64,000 nt of DNA from Symsagittifera roscoffensis (Eukaryota > Xenacoelomorpha > Acoela > Convolutidae). Both the position numbers and the translations under genes were made by a program. The stretch is taken from assembly GCF_963678635.1 (NCBI RefSeq), contig NC_087066.1:44503624-44567623 (forward strand), given 5' to 3'. Positions 41,016 to 54,338 of the stretch are shown one piece after another. Position 1 is the stretch's first letter; each line of letters starts with the position of its first letter. Under the pieces are notes generated by a model. It saw nothing but the letters and a program-made list of their open reading frames with translations, was not told the origin of the DNA and made no database searches.

Positions 41016-41836
41016 TTTTACAATCAATAATCTTTGCACCTCTGAAAAATTTTAAACTTTCATTTTTCAAAATAACATGCTGACAAACACGCATCAATTC
41101 TAGTTCAAAATTAGCCAATAAGATTCATTCAATCCGTCACCTCCTATAACTCTAACACAAACCAATTAGACGAAAGATATTAAACTCCAGGCATATCTAT
41201 AACTATAACTTTACGACCTCCAGGTCAAAAATAAGCAAACCACTCCAACTTGACAACTAAAATAAATATCACCATAATATCATAACCCTCCCTTATCTAA
41301 TAACCCAAAGATCAACAATATTTCCCCAACTCAGACCTCAAATACCCCCCAAACAAAATTGTTAAATTAGCCTAAAGTAAAAGAACGACTATATTAAATT
41401 AGCCTAAAGTATAAAAATTTCAAAAATACCCCAGATCACTTGACAAATAGAAATAAAATAAAAGAATACCTCCCGAAAACCATAAAATTCGCCCCCAACA
41501 ATTTTTCACAAAACTCAACCCACTTGTAAAAAAACCAATAAATAATTCGACCGCACTTGAAAATTGCCCCAAACAACAAAAAATATTCGATCAAGAAGCC
41601 ATTTCTTAAATGCTCTTCTCTCGATCAGTCAACATAATACTCAACATTTTCATAAACTTTTTAACAATATTTTAACTTTTATTCATATTTCTTTTTGATA
41701 CCTTTGAAGCTTTTGTAATAATCTTAATCATTTTTTGCAATAGTTTTTTAATTTTCTATTCCATATTTGAACTATACTTCCAACTCTCAAAAGCCATTGA
41801 CCATATTCACAGGTACGAGACACAAAACTTATCTAA
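41016..41836 (+). other. Spacer between pol and env module, copy 2
   Basis: Matches 11185-12011. The doubled TTAGCCTAAAGTA motif and the CAGGTACGA donor-like site are kept. The small hydrophobic frame of copy 1 is interrupted here. Confidence 0.4.
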
Positions 41837-42025
41837 ATGATACGAACCATTTTTAGTAGAACAGATATTTTTGTACTATTTGTAATTTCTATAACATTTT
41901 TATCATCCCTCATCTTGACAATATGCAAATGTATAAAGAAGGCAGTCATAACATTCGCCATAGCAACAATCCTTTTAATCCTTTTTCTAGAAGAATACTA
42001 CAATAAACATAAATTTTTTCACTAA
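41837..42025 (+). CDS. Small two-helix membrane protein, copy 2
   Basis: Intact 62-codon frame, same length and topology as 12012-12200, with conservative hydrophobic replacements. The Cys/Lys loop (CKCIKK) and charged tail are identical or nearly so. Confidence 0.55.
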   Translation: MIRTIFSRTDIFVLFVISITFLSSLILTICKCIKKAVITFAIATILLILFLEEYYNKHKFFH

Positions 42026-42033
42026 AAGAAATC

Positions 42034-43167
42034 AATAAAAAACCCTCAAAAATTGCTAACCAACAATCACACAGTCAGTCTTCACCGACATCATCCCATG
42101 AAAACCCGATACCACCTACAACTACCCAAAACCCCCAAACATCTACACGAATTTCTTTCCAAGATAACCCATATACCTTTGAAGAACGACACGCTCGCTT
42201 ATCTGAACCACTAGAACCAGTTCAACGACAAGCACCTCTAAGTGAACCAACATATAACTTGTACCCAACACTTCCACAAGAATTAAGTAGAATACGAAAT
42301 CTTAGTCAAAATCAAAATACAGTTGAAATAAATAGACAAATTATACATCCACGACGAAACAGAAATTTTCAAACCCCCCGAGTTCATTTTGATATACCCC
42401 AATCCCCATCACAAAGTACTCCGGAAAACCCAATTGGTATATTACCAGTAACCCCTACGCTTCTTTCACAACGTAGCACCTCAAGTCTACCCTCAGATTA
42501 CTTAGGTTCAACACCAACATCTGAACAAATACGTGAAAATCCCTTTAACCCTCCAAACCAAACATCACGACTACCATATTGGACAACACAATCATTCACA
42601 CAAGTTGAACCCAATTTAATAAATGATCCAATAGATATTTCTACCGATACAACAACATCATCATCACTACCAGAAACATTATCACTACCATCAACACCAT
42701 CAATAAGCCAAATTTCGCCGACACGTTTTCCTTTAAATTTCCCAAATAATCTCGATGCTAGATATCGAGAACAATCATCAACAAATATCCCTCTAAGATT
42801 AGACTGGAATACATTCACAGCACCTCCACCATTATTTGGACAACACTCCGAAAGTAACCGACTCGACAACTGGGCAATTAATAGATTACAATAGAGACAA
42901 GATATCCACGAAGACATTCGTGACCATAACATCCAAATACTCCAACAAAATAGCATACAATTAAAATTTGAAATCATAGTTAAACTAAACAACATTGCTC
43001 AACATCCTTACCTATTAAACCCACCAAATATAACAGCTCAATCACTACCACCACCATTTATAACAACTGAAGTAATATATAAATACGACAGATATACCAA
43101 AAAGACAATTGGTTACATCACATTTTATAACCCATTTTCAGGATTATCATACACATGTATATTCTAA
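42034..43167 (+). pseudogene. Pro/Ser/Thr-rich frame, copy 2
   Basis: Counterpart of 12209-13342, again without an ATG. A TAG at 42892-42894 replaces the Tyr codon of copy 1. Its end overlaps the env start by the same 13 nt. Confidence 0.6.
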
Positions 43168-45776
43168 AAATATTAATTTTTCTCCAACTCTTTTTTCTAG
43201 TAATTTCCGATCAGAATATAAATCCTTCTCCCCGCACAGGACCCCAAGACTTATTAGTCACACATTACGATTGTGAAGAAAATGAACAAAAAACACTACA
43301 CAAATATGCAATAAATCAAGTATCACAATGCGAAACAGAACCACAAGCTATAGAAACTACCAACGTAATAGCGACACTCTATTCAAAAGCCCGAGCAACA
43401 ACAGTTATAGGATACAAATTCACAGCAACATTTTCCGAAAAGAAAGTAGATTGTTCACAAGTCTCAAATGGAAATAAAAACCGACTTGACCACGAATCAT
43501 TCTACCAGAGTAATATCGAACGACTTTTACATCTTAATCCCGAAGGTTGTAAAAACAAGTTACTCAGACTAAATATCACAAGAAATAAAAACACCGACAG
43601 AAAATTAGTATATTTCCAAGTTTTTGCAGAGAGATTCTGTACATCAAGCAGAACTTGAAAGATATCAAGGACATATAAAACTAGATGAAAAATACCCATA
43701 CAACGGCGCACACGGAAGATTAACTTATGACATACACGATAAACACTGGATACCACACATTGGTATATATAACCCATCAAACTGCAAAGCAGACACAAAA
43801 AATAAAGGATATCAAGAAATAATGTTTTTCGATTGGAAAATACAACTCGAAAAAATACAACTCACACGAGATTTATCTGACAACACAATGATCTATCAAG
43901 GAATTAGATTACCTTGTAAAAACGATCAAGGCTATTGTGACCCTACAACACGAACACAAGCAACACTTGTCTGGTTTCCCGAAGACACATGTACAACATT
44001 TCAAGTAGCAAAAATACACGCCCGAATGATAAAATTTCACGAAAAATATTTTATACAATCAATTCCATATGAACAAGTAAATCCATCACGAAAACAAAGT
44101 ACTAATTTTAGAAACATTCACAATATAGAAAATAAATTGACACGTTTTGAAATATATCAAGAAACAGAACTTGCATGCAAATACAGAAACCCACTTTACA
44201 AAACACAATATTCTGAAATATTAGTTGAATACGAAAAAGGTTTCGACATGACCACTGGAAAAATAAAAATTGACCCTTATGCCACAGGTCATCTTCTAAA
44301 CGAAAGAACATCATATATACCAGTTAATTTTCAAAAAAGTAATGGTCAACCAGGTGGACATCTAAAGCCCCATGACACTAGAAGCACACGTTTACAAGAA
44401 CTATCACTAATGAATAATTCTTATTTTGGTAATATCCACTATGATATTCACTTAGATATGAAATTAGATTACACAATTAGCCGAATTTTTCAGAAAATGT
44501 CACTCTCTGAATTAGAAACACTTCACCAGCCATGCGAATTAGAACGGACACAAATCCTACAATCACTTGCACTAGCAGTATTAAAAATACCCTACGCAGG
44601 ATATTTACTATCAGGAAATAGATCAAATTTATTAGACTACGAAGGAAACATTTTATGGTTTTATACCTGTACCAAAAAAGTATCACCACTATATGTTTTT
44701 GAAGATAAACGATGCTATAAAAGAATCCCTATCTTTTATAAGAAAAAATTACATTTCGTTGACACCTTTTCAAGACGAACCTATTTCTGGGATACCGCAG
44801 TCCCATGTGGATCAGAAAATAGCCACAATGTAGTACAACTGAACCCTGATGAAGATAAATATTACCTTCTTACCCCATACCCCACATTAATGCAATCACT
44901 CAAAAAATTTTCACCAGAAAGCATTAGAGCTATTGCTCGAAACCCAAATATCGACTTACAATCAATTGGAATATATTCAAAATCCGATATCCAACATCAC
45001 ATTAGAACACAACAATTCCAAGAATTATTAACACAAATGGACACTATACAAAGACAATCAATTGATCAAAACTTACGCAAACTTGCCGAAACCGCAGGAT
45101 TTGCAGATATCTATACACAAGATTATAGCGGATATTTTAAAGACATTAAAGACTATATATATCTAAACGGTGAAAAATACCGACCACAAGAAATCTCACC
45201 TATAAATATTTTTAGCTTTGTTACACTAAAAAATGAAATTCTGGATTTTCTAGGATGGCCCTATTACATCTTAGAAAAATTAACTATTTTATACGCAATG
45301 TTTAATTTATAGGATTTCTTTTTTCACTTTTAAAAGGAATCTATAATACATGCGCTATACACACACAAGTAAATAGACAAGCAAGTGTAGCACGCATACT
45401 ATTTGCAGGTTTCTTTGGAATTTTTTCATCATCAATAAACAAAGTTCTTTTAGACGCACAAATAAAAGAATACAATACAAAAATAGCGACAAGACAGAAC
45501 ACTTACAACGAAGAACATAAAAATATAGAAGTAACGCCTACAGCACCACAGTTGCCACCCCTACCACATAATCATCCATTATCCCTAGTCCCACGAAATT
45601 TTCGAAATTTAGCAATAACACATAATCCAAATTTTAGACCAAACATATCGCAAAGTCCCATACAACATATAATGACACATCATTCACAAAATGAAAATAC
45701 ATATGAACAAATTATCGAACAACCCCATACCACCGTTTTTCAGTCTCAAAATAATAAATTTTTTAGCCCACGATGA
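43155..45776 (+). pseudogene. env: Envelope-like glycoprotein, copy 2, frameshifted
   Basis: Aligns along its length with 13330-15948. Two frameshifts break it, near 43630 (ectodomain) and near 45307 (within the membrane-anchor region). The signal peptide and the ATGA junction with the next gene are retained. Confidence 0.85.
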
Positions 45777-47518
45777 GCCGACAACTTGGATCCCTACACC
45801 GCTCAAATTCCCATCCAACCAACCTCAACACTCCAATTACAATAATTCCACTTTTTGCTTTCCCGCCACCAGATTTCCCAACCAGTAACATAACATCAGG
45901 CATGAATTCAGACACTAATTCAAATATTTCAGTTTTATACTCCATTTCACAACTCAATAACCCTAATATTGAAACCCCTGATGAATTTTCAGACTCTGAA
46001 CCATCTCCATCCAATAATTTCCAAACCAACTCCTCAATTTTTTCAACACCCCCTTTTCAACCATTCCCACCAAGTAACCAACTCCCATCTATTTCTACAC
46101 CCTCTTACGCTTCACAAGTCACCCCAACCTACTCTTCATTTCATTCAGACCGATCATCCAATTCTCCAGATATTCCCCAAATCTCCCAGGAACTAGATAA
46201 TTTTATCACCCTACAGCAACAACCATTACACCTTGACACCCCCACTATAAATCAGATTTCTTCCACAATAGAATCATCAAACCCACCAACCCCTACACCC
46301 TCTTCAGCTTATACCGCATCATTAGCACAATCATCCACATCCACCGAATCATCAAATAGCACTAATGGAGCTTATCGCACTTTCAAAAGAAAATTCCCAA
46401 ACCAAAGAAAATTCCCAAACAAAAGATTTTCTAGCAATCACCTTACCTTCATTTCCACAATATACCTTAAACACTCCTCATGACACTAACGACACACGTA
46501 AATTTGTAGATGAACATGTTTTAATGCCTACACTTCAATGGACATCATACTATCATTTTACTAATCCCCTTTGCCTACCATTATCTAATACTCATATCGA
46601 TATAGAAAGAAATCAAGATATGCTATACCGACTCACCACACCACTAACACATAGACAATTTACTTATATAGGATATAAAAAGTCACTAAAAACTTTCACT
46701 GCACCCCGAGCTAACGAATACACGCTAGAATATTACGATCATAACATCATCCGAACTAACCAAGACCAATTTTTAGATGATGATCGTTTCGCTAACCCAC
46801 AAATCACAGAAAAATTCTTCATCAAAACACCATATGTATTTACACTCAATATATTTGATCGCAAATTCGACCACGTCATTTCTGAAGCACTAACCGACAT
46901 GCAAGCTTACGAAAGTTTTAAAGAAAGATTTCAATTATTTTCACTAACCTTTCATTTTCTTGCACCACATGCTCACACGACATTATGTTACGCACTAAAC
47001 AAACCCACACATATACATATTACCGCTTTATAAAAAATCACTTTGACCTACACACTCCATCAAGACAACCACACCATCGTTTTCAATTTATTAACTCTAA
47101 ATACACATCACCATTTTTTCTTAACTTCACATATTGCATCAAAGATGCTAACCTTCACGGTATCCTCCGCTATTATGATCCCATAACCCAAATGTATATA
47201 TTTTGTCCCATCACGAAGACCTTTAACGCAGAAGAATCCAGACCCTTCCTTATCCCACATGAATTTATTCAACCTATAGAAATCCCAATATTAGAATTCA
47301 TCCACAACACTAAATACAATCACAAATTATATAATCTCATTCAAAACACACCTTATGAGTTTGCAGTTGGCACTGAAGAACTAAAAACTATTAAAGCACT
47401 TCAATTGCTTTGGCCACTGCTTCAAACTAAAAACATCATTCGCATACTAGCAAAATTACTAACAAACTCCGACATAATACACGACATCTTTCCCCACGGT
47501 TTTTTCCCCGACGACTAA
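45773..47518 (+). pseudogene. 601-aa protein, copy 2, frameshifted
   Basis: Begins at the conserved ATGA and ends at the same FFPDD. Small deletions near 46400-46440 and 46970 shift the frame. The globular C-terminal half is otherwise well conserved with copy 1. Confidence 0.78.
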
Positions 47519-47521
47519 TAG

Positions 47522-47598
47522 GTAAGTATAATTTATACAAATTCTTCACTAATAAATTTAAATTAAAACTAACCATTCTTTATTCATGTCTCATTTAG
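47522..47598 (+). other. Candidate 77-nt intron after last stop, copy 2
   Basis: AG|GTAAGTA directly after the stop region and CTCATTTAG at its end. Equivalent to 17754-17832 of copy 1. Confidence 0.45.
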
Positions 47599-49124
47599 AT
47601 TTTTAGTCTTCATCCCACAATCATCTGCAAAAAACAGAAAAGAAAAATAAAAAACAGAAAACTTGTTAAAATTCTTCTCAACTCTATTAATATTTTGCAC
47701 AAGATAAATATAATAAAATTCATACCAATGTAGTAAATTAATTTATAAATTGTTTCCCCAAAAGCAGTAAATATAGTAATGATGAAAATTTGTAACTTAA
47801 TTTTTCCCAAAAACCAGCAGTAAAATTAAAATTCTATGTAGTAAATTGATAAGACGAAAATGCAGTACTAACCTGTTGATATTTTCATTCATTCGCACAA
47901 GAATTCTACCCAAACTCGCACAGCTCGCCCACGAAGAATTGTCTAAATAATGAATTTTAGTTTCAAGTTTTCACACTCAACAACTCTAACACACGATAAC
48001 AAGTTTCAAACTTTCCTTTAACCCGGTTGGAAAGGAATCATATACTAAACCAAACTAACCAACGCAGCCTACTAAACACCACAAATCATAAAATAACAGC
48101 ATGACTAAGGAAAGAAAACCAACGGTACCCAAACCGGATTAACCCAGTTTAAAACTGGATAATTTATTCTTTTGAAGACTATTATAAAGTCTAAGAAAGA
48201 AATAATAAAACGCAAAAAAGTCGAAAGACAAACCCATACCAAAAACAATTTGATTTTTGAAAAAAGGACACAACCAACGAAACATAAGAAAAACCACCAC
48301 AAACCCGACATAAAACGTTATCACATAACAGGACCTCTCACAGAAACCGCACGAAATCATACTCCCACTCCTGGCCTAACCCACCAGAGAGGACGTCCTG
48401 AGCATGCTCTATAGCCGGCCTAACCCACCGCGCTACATCCACGCTTTGTGACCACACTTCTATTTTTAATAAGAGGTACTCAAGGGTGAGTAACTCTTCA
48501 AAATAACCGAACTAAAACAAAATGCTTTTGTGAAAACAACTAACCAAAATCATAATTAAAACACTGAACTAATAAAGATTTTATAAAATGTAAATTATAC
48601 CTTGCAGTATATAGATCAGCATACAACTCCAAAGACCAACATCCAAAGACAAAATGACCCCACTACACTAGAAAAAGAATGGCCAACCACAACCAATATG
48701 CCGTCCACAATCACAACTCAAAGGATTTAGAGTACGACTTGACTTCGCAGAAACGGACTTCATTGAACTAGACCAATGACCACCTCGCTGTTCAAGTATA
48801 CGTACAGATCCGAGTAACAAGGCATCCCCTCCACGCACAATCTCCACGCCATTCCCAAACGAGGTCGAACACAAAAGAAGTTCTCTACATGAAACAGAAA
48901 AACCCGTCATAGCAAACCATTCTGAAATCAGATTGATTTCGTTGTGAAACACAGTCGTTGTCTCAAGAAAGACACAACGATTGATATCCATCATTCCAGC
49001 GTCCTGGAACTTCTCTAACAAGAGAACCCAGAAGAATATGATGTTCGCCAAATACCAACGTTCATCATCCATCCTTTGAATTGCAGAAAGACAATTCTAA
49101 AAAACTCTGTAAAACCCGGATGGG
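47599..49124 (+). other. Long noncoding 3' region, copy 2
   Basis: Matches 17833-19359, with the (G/T)AGTAAA motif cluster at about 47731-47870 and the CCGGATTAACC and GGACGTCCTGAGC blocks. It ends in the polypurine-like CCCGGATGGG. No supported gene on either strand. Confidence 0.5.
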
Positions 49125-49533
49125 TGGAACCTGATCTAAACTATTTTTTATGATTGGATAAATTAGATATTTTACCACTGTAAAGTATTTAATATTAACC
49201 AATCATGATCCATCTAACTAACAACCCACTTATTTGTAAGTGCTGAAATTACTTGTAATTTCAGCACCAGAGAGATTTGAATTTAACTTAGAAATTAGTT
49301 GCCTCTCCAAGAGAACTTCAGCAGCCGCAATAAACCAGTATACCCTAGATCTATTACACTAGCAGAGACTAGTTAAACAACCTGAGACTAGATAGTATAA
49401 GAGTAAGATTAGGATCGGTATTAGACTAAGAAGTTGCACGAATCTATCCGGCCGAAAATAAGATAGCGTGACGAGCAGACGGTGTACCCTATCCGAAATT
49501 ACTCTATGAGTTAACCACATTGGTCCTAACTCA
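49125..49533 (+). repeat. 3' LTR of giant element copy 2
   Basis: 409 bp. It differs from its 5' partner at about four places (for example ATTTTTT for CATTTTA, and a small indel after GATCTATT). Followed by target duplication ATAA. Confidence 0.95.
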
Positions 49534-49537
49534 ATAA

Positions 49538-49882
49538 AATACACCGTCTGTTCGTCACGCTATCCTATTTTCGGCGGGATAGTTTTGTGCAACTTATTAG
49601 TCTAATACCAATCTTAATCTTACTCTTAGATCTCCTAGTGTTAATAGATCTAGTGTATACTGGTATTTGGGGGTTAGGTTTATGGAACTTGTCCAAAGGA
49701 GAACAACTGTCTTTTAAGACTTACTCAAATTGTTCTGGTGCTGAAACTACAATAAGTATCAGCGTTTACAAATAAGTGTCAATGTTAGTGATGGAATATG
49801 ATTGGTTAGTTAGTATTATTTTATTGGGATAGTTTTCCAATAAGGTAATTGGTTTATAAATATTAGTTTAGAAGTGGCTCCA
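49538..49882 (-). repeat. Inverted LTR of third giant element, right piece (unit 1)
   Basis: The reverse strand reads from TGGAGCCACTTCTAAAC to ..GACGGTGTA, a diverged version of the giant-element LTR. On its outer side (49883 onward) the reverse strand has the family's polypurine-like CCCGGATGGG. It is separated from its other end (31803-31848) by copy 2. Confidence 0.8.
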
Positions 49883-49941
49883 CCCATCCGGGACTTAGAG
49901 AGGTTTGAATTTTTCAGTAGTTTATCGTAGTAAAAAACGGG

Positions 49942-50410
49942 TGTTGCAACGCAAATGTAGAGTATAGATGCATATAAACAGAGTATAGATGCATATAAAA
50001 CAAAAGTATAAATGCATATAAAATAAGACCAGATGGCCAAGCGGACTAAGACAAAGTAACGTAACATAACAGCTGACGTAGGTTCGAGTCCCCCACTTGT
50101 CCATGTATTAATTAACCAAAAAAGGGGTTTATATCCTTTTTTAACTGGTTCTAATTCGGTTCAGCCTTGATTAAGGGTGACCGCCAAAAAGAGGAATTTG
50201 TCTCAAGAACATTACCGACCGGTTCTTGTGGCTAGCTTGCGCCAAATGCTCTTAAAAACGAGTTGTACCGAAACAACCGGAAGTTGATTTGGTAATCTTG
50301 ATTATGCAAACCGTTTACAATTGCTTATTGCTTGTTATTTGTGGCGTGTTTACCGAAAAATATCCATAATTAAATTTGTTTATACAGTTTTTTCAGAGAA
50401 TGAGCGCGCA
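49942..50410 (+). repeat. BEL/Pao 5' LTR, unit 1
   Basis: 469 bp, TGTTGCAACG...GCGCGCA, preceded by ACGGG (49937-49941). It contains tandem TATA-rich units of about 22 bp near 49960-50025 and a tRNA-like segment. This LTR belongs to the duplicated fragment and has no matching 3' LTR downstream. Confidence 0.85.
50027..50103 (+). other. tRNA-like segment inside BEL/Pao LTR (unit 1)
   Basis: GATGGCCAAGCGGACTAAG resembles a tRNA-Leu/Ser-type D arm and pol III A box, and GGTTCGAGTCC is a perfect B-box/T-loop match. The ends (GACCAGA / ACTTGTC) pair at about five of seven positions. The anticodon arm does not fold, so this is tRNA-derived or a mimic, not a functional tRNA gene. The same segment occurs at 54484-54560 and 61800-61876. 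Confidence 0.5.
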
Positions 50411-50413
50411 TTT

Positions 50414-51597
50414 TGGCGCCCCACAAGGGACCTTTGTTCTGAGACAGACGAAGATACGAGGTCTTTTCTTCACGAATTCTTTCTTTTTCGCGACAAGTGA
50501 CCGACCACGACACGAAGTGGGTCGACACAAGGGACACGATTGTTGATAGTTCGAGAGTTTCCACGGAAACGTCTGCTGCAGATTGCAGTTTGCCCGACAC
50601 GAGGATAATCTGCACAAGAGAACCGATTCAGTATTTCAGTTGCTCGTTACGACATTTCCGAATTGCTCGTGATACGACGCTTCTCATAGACAGTTCGTGA
50701 GACACAGTTCGGGGACAGCTTTTTTCTGAGTTGTGTTGGACGACTTTGGCCGAGAGTTCACATAGGCTGTTGAGGCCAAACAGAAAATTCAACAAGAGGT
50801 AGAAAGAGCCAAGTTTCTGGTTCAGAAGGAATAGCAAGTGAATTTGGCCCGAATCATCGCGCGGCGGACTCTAAAGGTGCAGAGCTGTAAGCCGACAGAC
50901 GACAGAGCAGACAGGTGAAAGAGCAGACTGGTGGAAGAGAGGCCTGTTCAGGTGTCCTGATTGTTGACTTTTGAACTTTTGAGCTGTGTTTTTCTCGACA
51001 CCCGAAGTTTTGGATTTTTTCCCGGTGTCGCCAATCCCCAATTAAAAACTGTAAGACGTTTCCAAAACTTTTAAAACTCTCCATTCGTGCTTTAAATTTA
51101 TATATGATGTCATACATGTTGAAACTTTTCCCGCGGAAAACACTGAAAAAATTATTGCTCAGCAAGACTTTTGGCGCTAGAAAAAAATCAAAATGAACGA
51201 TAAAGTAATACATGAAGCTCAGAGTTACAAGATGAGCCTTGAACCTTTGTAATTTTCAGCAGCCGGCTTAACAGGGAGCAAAAGATCTTTATAACAAACT
51301 AGGTCTGAGACATCCTCACGCTCGCAAAAAACAAGAGATTCAGAAGCACGAGTATCTGACAACAAGTCTAAGGTCTCTAATAAGCCTAAAGAAAGTACAA
51401 AACGTGAGTCACATAAGTCTGTTAAATCTGCTTCCACTCGTCATAGCTCGACTGTTCTTACTATGTCATCAAGTGAGAAACGGCATGAGTTAGCTTTGGT
51501 AACACGACGCCACGAGGAGCTGGTAAGGCAGTATTAAGTATCTATAAGACTTAAAGAACAAGAAAACCGTCTAAACAACAAGAAAACCGTCTTAAGA
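50414..51597 (+). pseudogene. gag: BEL/Pao leader and degenerate gag start (unit 1)
   Basis: TGGCGCCCCACAAGGGAC (50414-50431), 3 nt after the LTR, looks like a primer-binding site. Further on, EAKQKIQQEVERAKFLVQKE and later MSSSEKRHELALVTRRHEE and IRLKEQENRL read like the coiled, charged N terminus of BEL/Pao Gag, but with stops. The fragment ends at the tandem-duplication junction (51597). Confidence 0.5.
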
Positions 51598-51710
51598 CTG
51601 AACTTCATGACATTTTTTGCATTTTAATTCGAGAACTTAGAAAATTTTAATCGAAGAACTCTAACTGTTTGCAATTCGATATTGTTGACCTAAAATTAAC
51701 TTTGCTCTAG

Positions 51711-53752
51711 AATGTTCGCAAGATGGTGGCATATGGGTCCAAGCTAGCCCACTCAAGTGTAGAGAGGGCCTGTCTGTTAGGTGCAGTGCAGTACACTTCA
51801 GTTGCTTATGACCATAACTACTCCATGCGGGGCCAAGATTTGGAGGAGGCCATACAGAAGGACATAGAGGAGGGACTGATCCCATTCTGTGTAGTGGCCA
51901 CTTTGGGAACAACTTCATGCTGCTCATTTGATAACCTCAAGTAAGAGTAACCGTTTGATATGCAAAATATATGAGTTACGGTTGACACAACGTACGGCCA
52001 ACGGTCAATAGTACATTATCAAAAAAAGAAGCATAAAAATCAATTTTTTACCGTTTTCTTTGCTTGCAGCAGTGGGTTGAAATTGAGCTGAAACTGAGCG
52101 AAAAAAAAGCTTTAGAAATTTTGTATATTGTTTCTAAAAATGGCCTAAAATTATCGTTTCGAAAATTGGCTAAAAATAAGTCTCAAAAGCAAAACTGAAG
52201 AAACCCTGTAACCTAAGTTTTCTAAGTTTCAGTGGATCTAAGTTTTTCTCCTGGGCGGTGGAAGGGGCGGATTTTCTTTTTTTAGGCCGACCAAAAGACT
52301 AGTTGGGTATTAGGCGCCAAAGGCGCCCTTAGAAAAATTTAATGGTTGTTCGGCCGAAAATGGATGTCATAAATTAGTACTAGAGGGGGGGGGGGACCAT
52401 TTGGTTGATGAGGGGGTCAAGTTCCTCATCGAGGGGCGTCTATCTAAATCCGCTCCTGCTGTAACCCCACTGAACTTATTGAAAAAGTTTAGTAGAAAAA
52501 GCTCCTACACAAGAAGCAATTAGCATCGTGACAATCTCGTCGCAGCTCATTTTTATCAACTTTTTTGTTCAATAGGGAAATTGGTGAGGTGTGTCAGAAG
52601 TTCGATCTTTGGTTACACGTGGACGCCGCCTACGCAGGTTCGGCCTTCATCTGCGAAGAAACCAGACACCACAAGTCTGGCATAGAACTGGCCGACTCTT
52701 TCAACTTCAACCCTCACAAATGGTTACTGATTCAGTTCGACTGTTCAGCTGTCTGGATCAAAGACAAGATCAAACTGTCTAATGCATTCAGAGTTGACCC
52801 GTTGTATCTGCAACATGAGAACCAATCACCAAACATTTATTCAAAAAAGTTTACCTCATTAAACAGGATATAAAAATCATTTAACAAAAATCAAAATGAT
52901 CAGCAGTGTAACAACGTTCCTCTAATTTTACTTGAACACCTAAAAATAGTTTTTTTAAGGGATATGCAAACGGACCTCTCTAAAACAAGTAGTTTTAGGC
53001 CTACTGATAGCTTCTCTTGCGATTCGCAGGAACCAGAGTTATCGTACTTCTAAATCAAACTTGCATCTGAGAAAATCTGGAAAACTTTACTATTAGTTCT
53101 AAATCAGCTATAGTGAGACCCCATCATTTTTTGAATTAAGCATGACCACTAATAGCTAAACTTACTTTAATTGAAAATTCTTTTATTTAAAAGTTCTACT
53201 TACTGAAAATTTCCGTTTTTCAATAGGATTTTTCTCTTAATTAAGTTTGAGTCAAAGAAAAGGAAAAAATAAATTTTGTACTCGCACTATCATCGCCAAT
53301 TTCCTGCCGCCTGGACGCGACAATTTTTTCCTCAACACTTTCCTCGACAAGAGAAGTTTTTATATTTAGGCCGAAGATTTCGCTCTATTAAACTCTGGTT
53401 CACTTTTCGAACATTCGGAGTCAACGCCTTTCAGAAACACATCCGGACTTCGATCCAGATGGCAGACTACTTCGCCAATTTAGTGACCAGCAACGACAAC
53501 TTTGAGCTATTTCGACCACAGTCTATGGGACTGGTTTGCTTCCGGGCTAAAGGGAGCAACGACCAGAACAAAGAACTGCTAGCCAGATTGAATGGAACTA
53601 GAGAGATCCATTTGACGCCATCGGAGATTGATGAAACTTATTTTCTGCGACTGGCAATTTGTAGCACCAAGACTACGTACAAAGATCTAGACAAGGCATT
53701 CGAGCTCAACTTGAAGCATTTCAAAGACTTACGAGAGACTCCTGACAAATAA
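51711..53752 (+). pseudogene. Decarboxylase 3'-half duplicate
   Basis: Copies of exons 4 (51711-51940), 5 (52576-about 52829) and 6 (53370-53752). Exons 1-3 are absent. In exon 5 a deletion of about 40 nt removes the catalytic-loop coding sequence and the splice donor. The last exon reads through the copy 1-type stop (CGA for TGA) and ends six codons later at TAA. It has no start or promoter of its own, so it is a pseudogene unless fused to upstream transcription. Confidence 0.88.
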
Positions 53753-53947
53753 GAAAATGGATAGTATGTTTTAAATAAGCATGCGATATAGCATGCTGGG
53801 TATTAAAAAAATATTATAATCGCTTTTAATAATAAATACAAATGAATCTCTCTAGGACAAGCCTGTTTGGCCCTACTGAGTTTAAGCCAGAGTTAGCTTT
53901 TGTCTTTTTGTTTCTTTTTCTCTAAATTAGATTACTGTCGCACCAGA

Positions 53948-54338
53948 TGAGTTTAAGCCAGAGGTAGCTTTCTCATAGAGTAATTTCAGATAAGGTACAC
54001 CGTCTGTTCGTCACGCTATCCTATTTTCGGCGGGAGAGTTTTGTGCAACTTATTAGTCTAATACCAATCTTAATCTTACTCTTAGATCTCCTAGTGTCAA
54101 TAGATCTAGTGTATACTGGTATTTGGGGGTTAGGTTTATGGAACTTGTCCAAAGGAGAACAACTGTCTTCTAAGACTTACTCAAATTGTTCTGGTGCTGA
54201 AACTACAATTAGTATCAGCGTTTACAAATAAGTGTCAATGTTAGTGATGGAATATGATTGGTTAGTTAGTAATATTTTATTGGGATAGTTTTCCAATAAG
54301 GTAATTGGTTTATAAATACTAGTTTAGGAGAGGCTCCA
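53948..54338 (-). repeat. Inverted LTR of third giant element (unit 2, uninterrupted)
   Basis: On the reverse strand: polypurine-like CCCGGATGGG, then the LTR TGGAGCC...TTAAACTCA (391 bp), then TCTGGTGCGAC, the family's primer-binding sequence. The LTR is thus flanked by internal-region signals on both sides. Confidence 0.82.

Larger units (their letters stand above)
31849..49533 (+). mobile_element. Giant env-bearing Ty3/gypsy-type element, copy 2 (17.7 kb, degenerate)
   Basis: LTRs at 31849-32258 and 49125-49533 differ at about four sites, so it is older than copy 1. The target duplication ATAA (31845-31848, 49534-49537) differs from that of copy 1. The empty site survives in the tandem duplicate near 53990. 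Gene order equals copy 1, but there are in-frame stops, frameshifts and two large deletions of about 0.62 and 0.54 kb. It cannot move autonomously but could be mobilised in trans. Confidence 0.95.
29401..51134 (+). repeat. Tandem duplication, unit 1 (interrupted by giant copy 2)
   Basis: Segments 29401-31848 plus 49538-51134 match 51598-55607 almost base for base. Included are decarboxylase exons 4-6, the inverted LTR, and the BEL/Pao LTR and leader. The start (CTGAACTTCATGACA) and the end (TTTTCCCGC) are sharp. Giant element copy 2 interrupts the unit at 31849-49533. Confidence 0.88.

Noticed and set aside
48668..49072. 134-codon antisense frame in the 3' region of copy 2
   Set aside because: The same region in copy 1 is open over a different, shorter stretch (18802-19086), so it is not conserved as protein.
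31849..49533. Copy 2 as an assembly duplicate of copy 1
   Set aside because: The two copies differ throughout, have different target duplications (ATAA versus TAAT), and only copy 2 carries the large deletions.
50027..50103. Functional tRNA gene
   Set aside because: The anticodon stem does not pair and the acceptor ends mismatch at two or so positions. It is repeated only inside LTRs.
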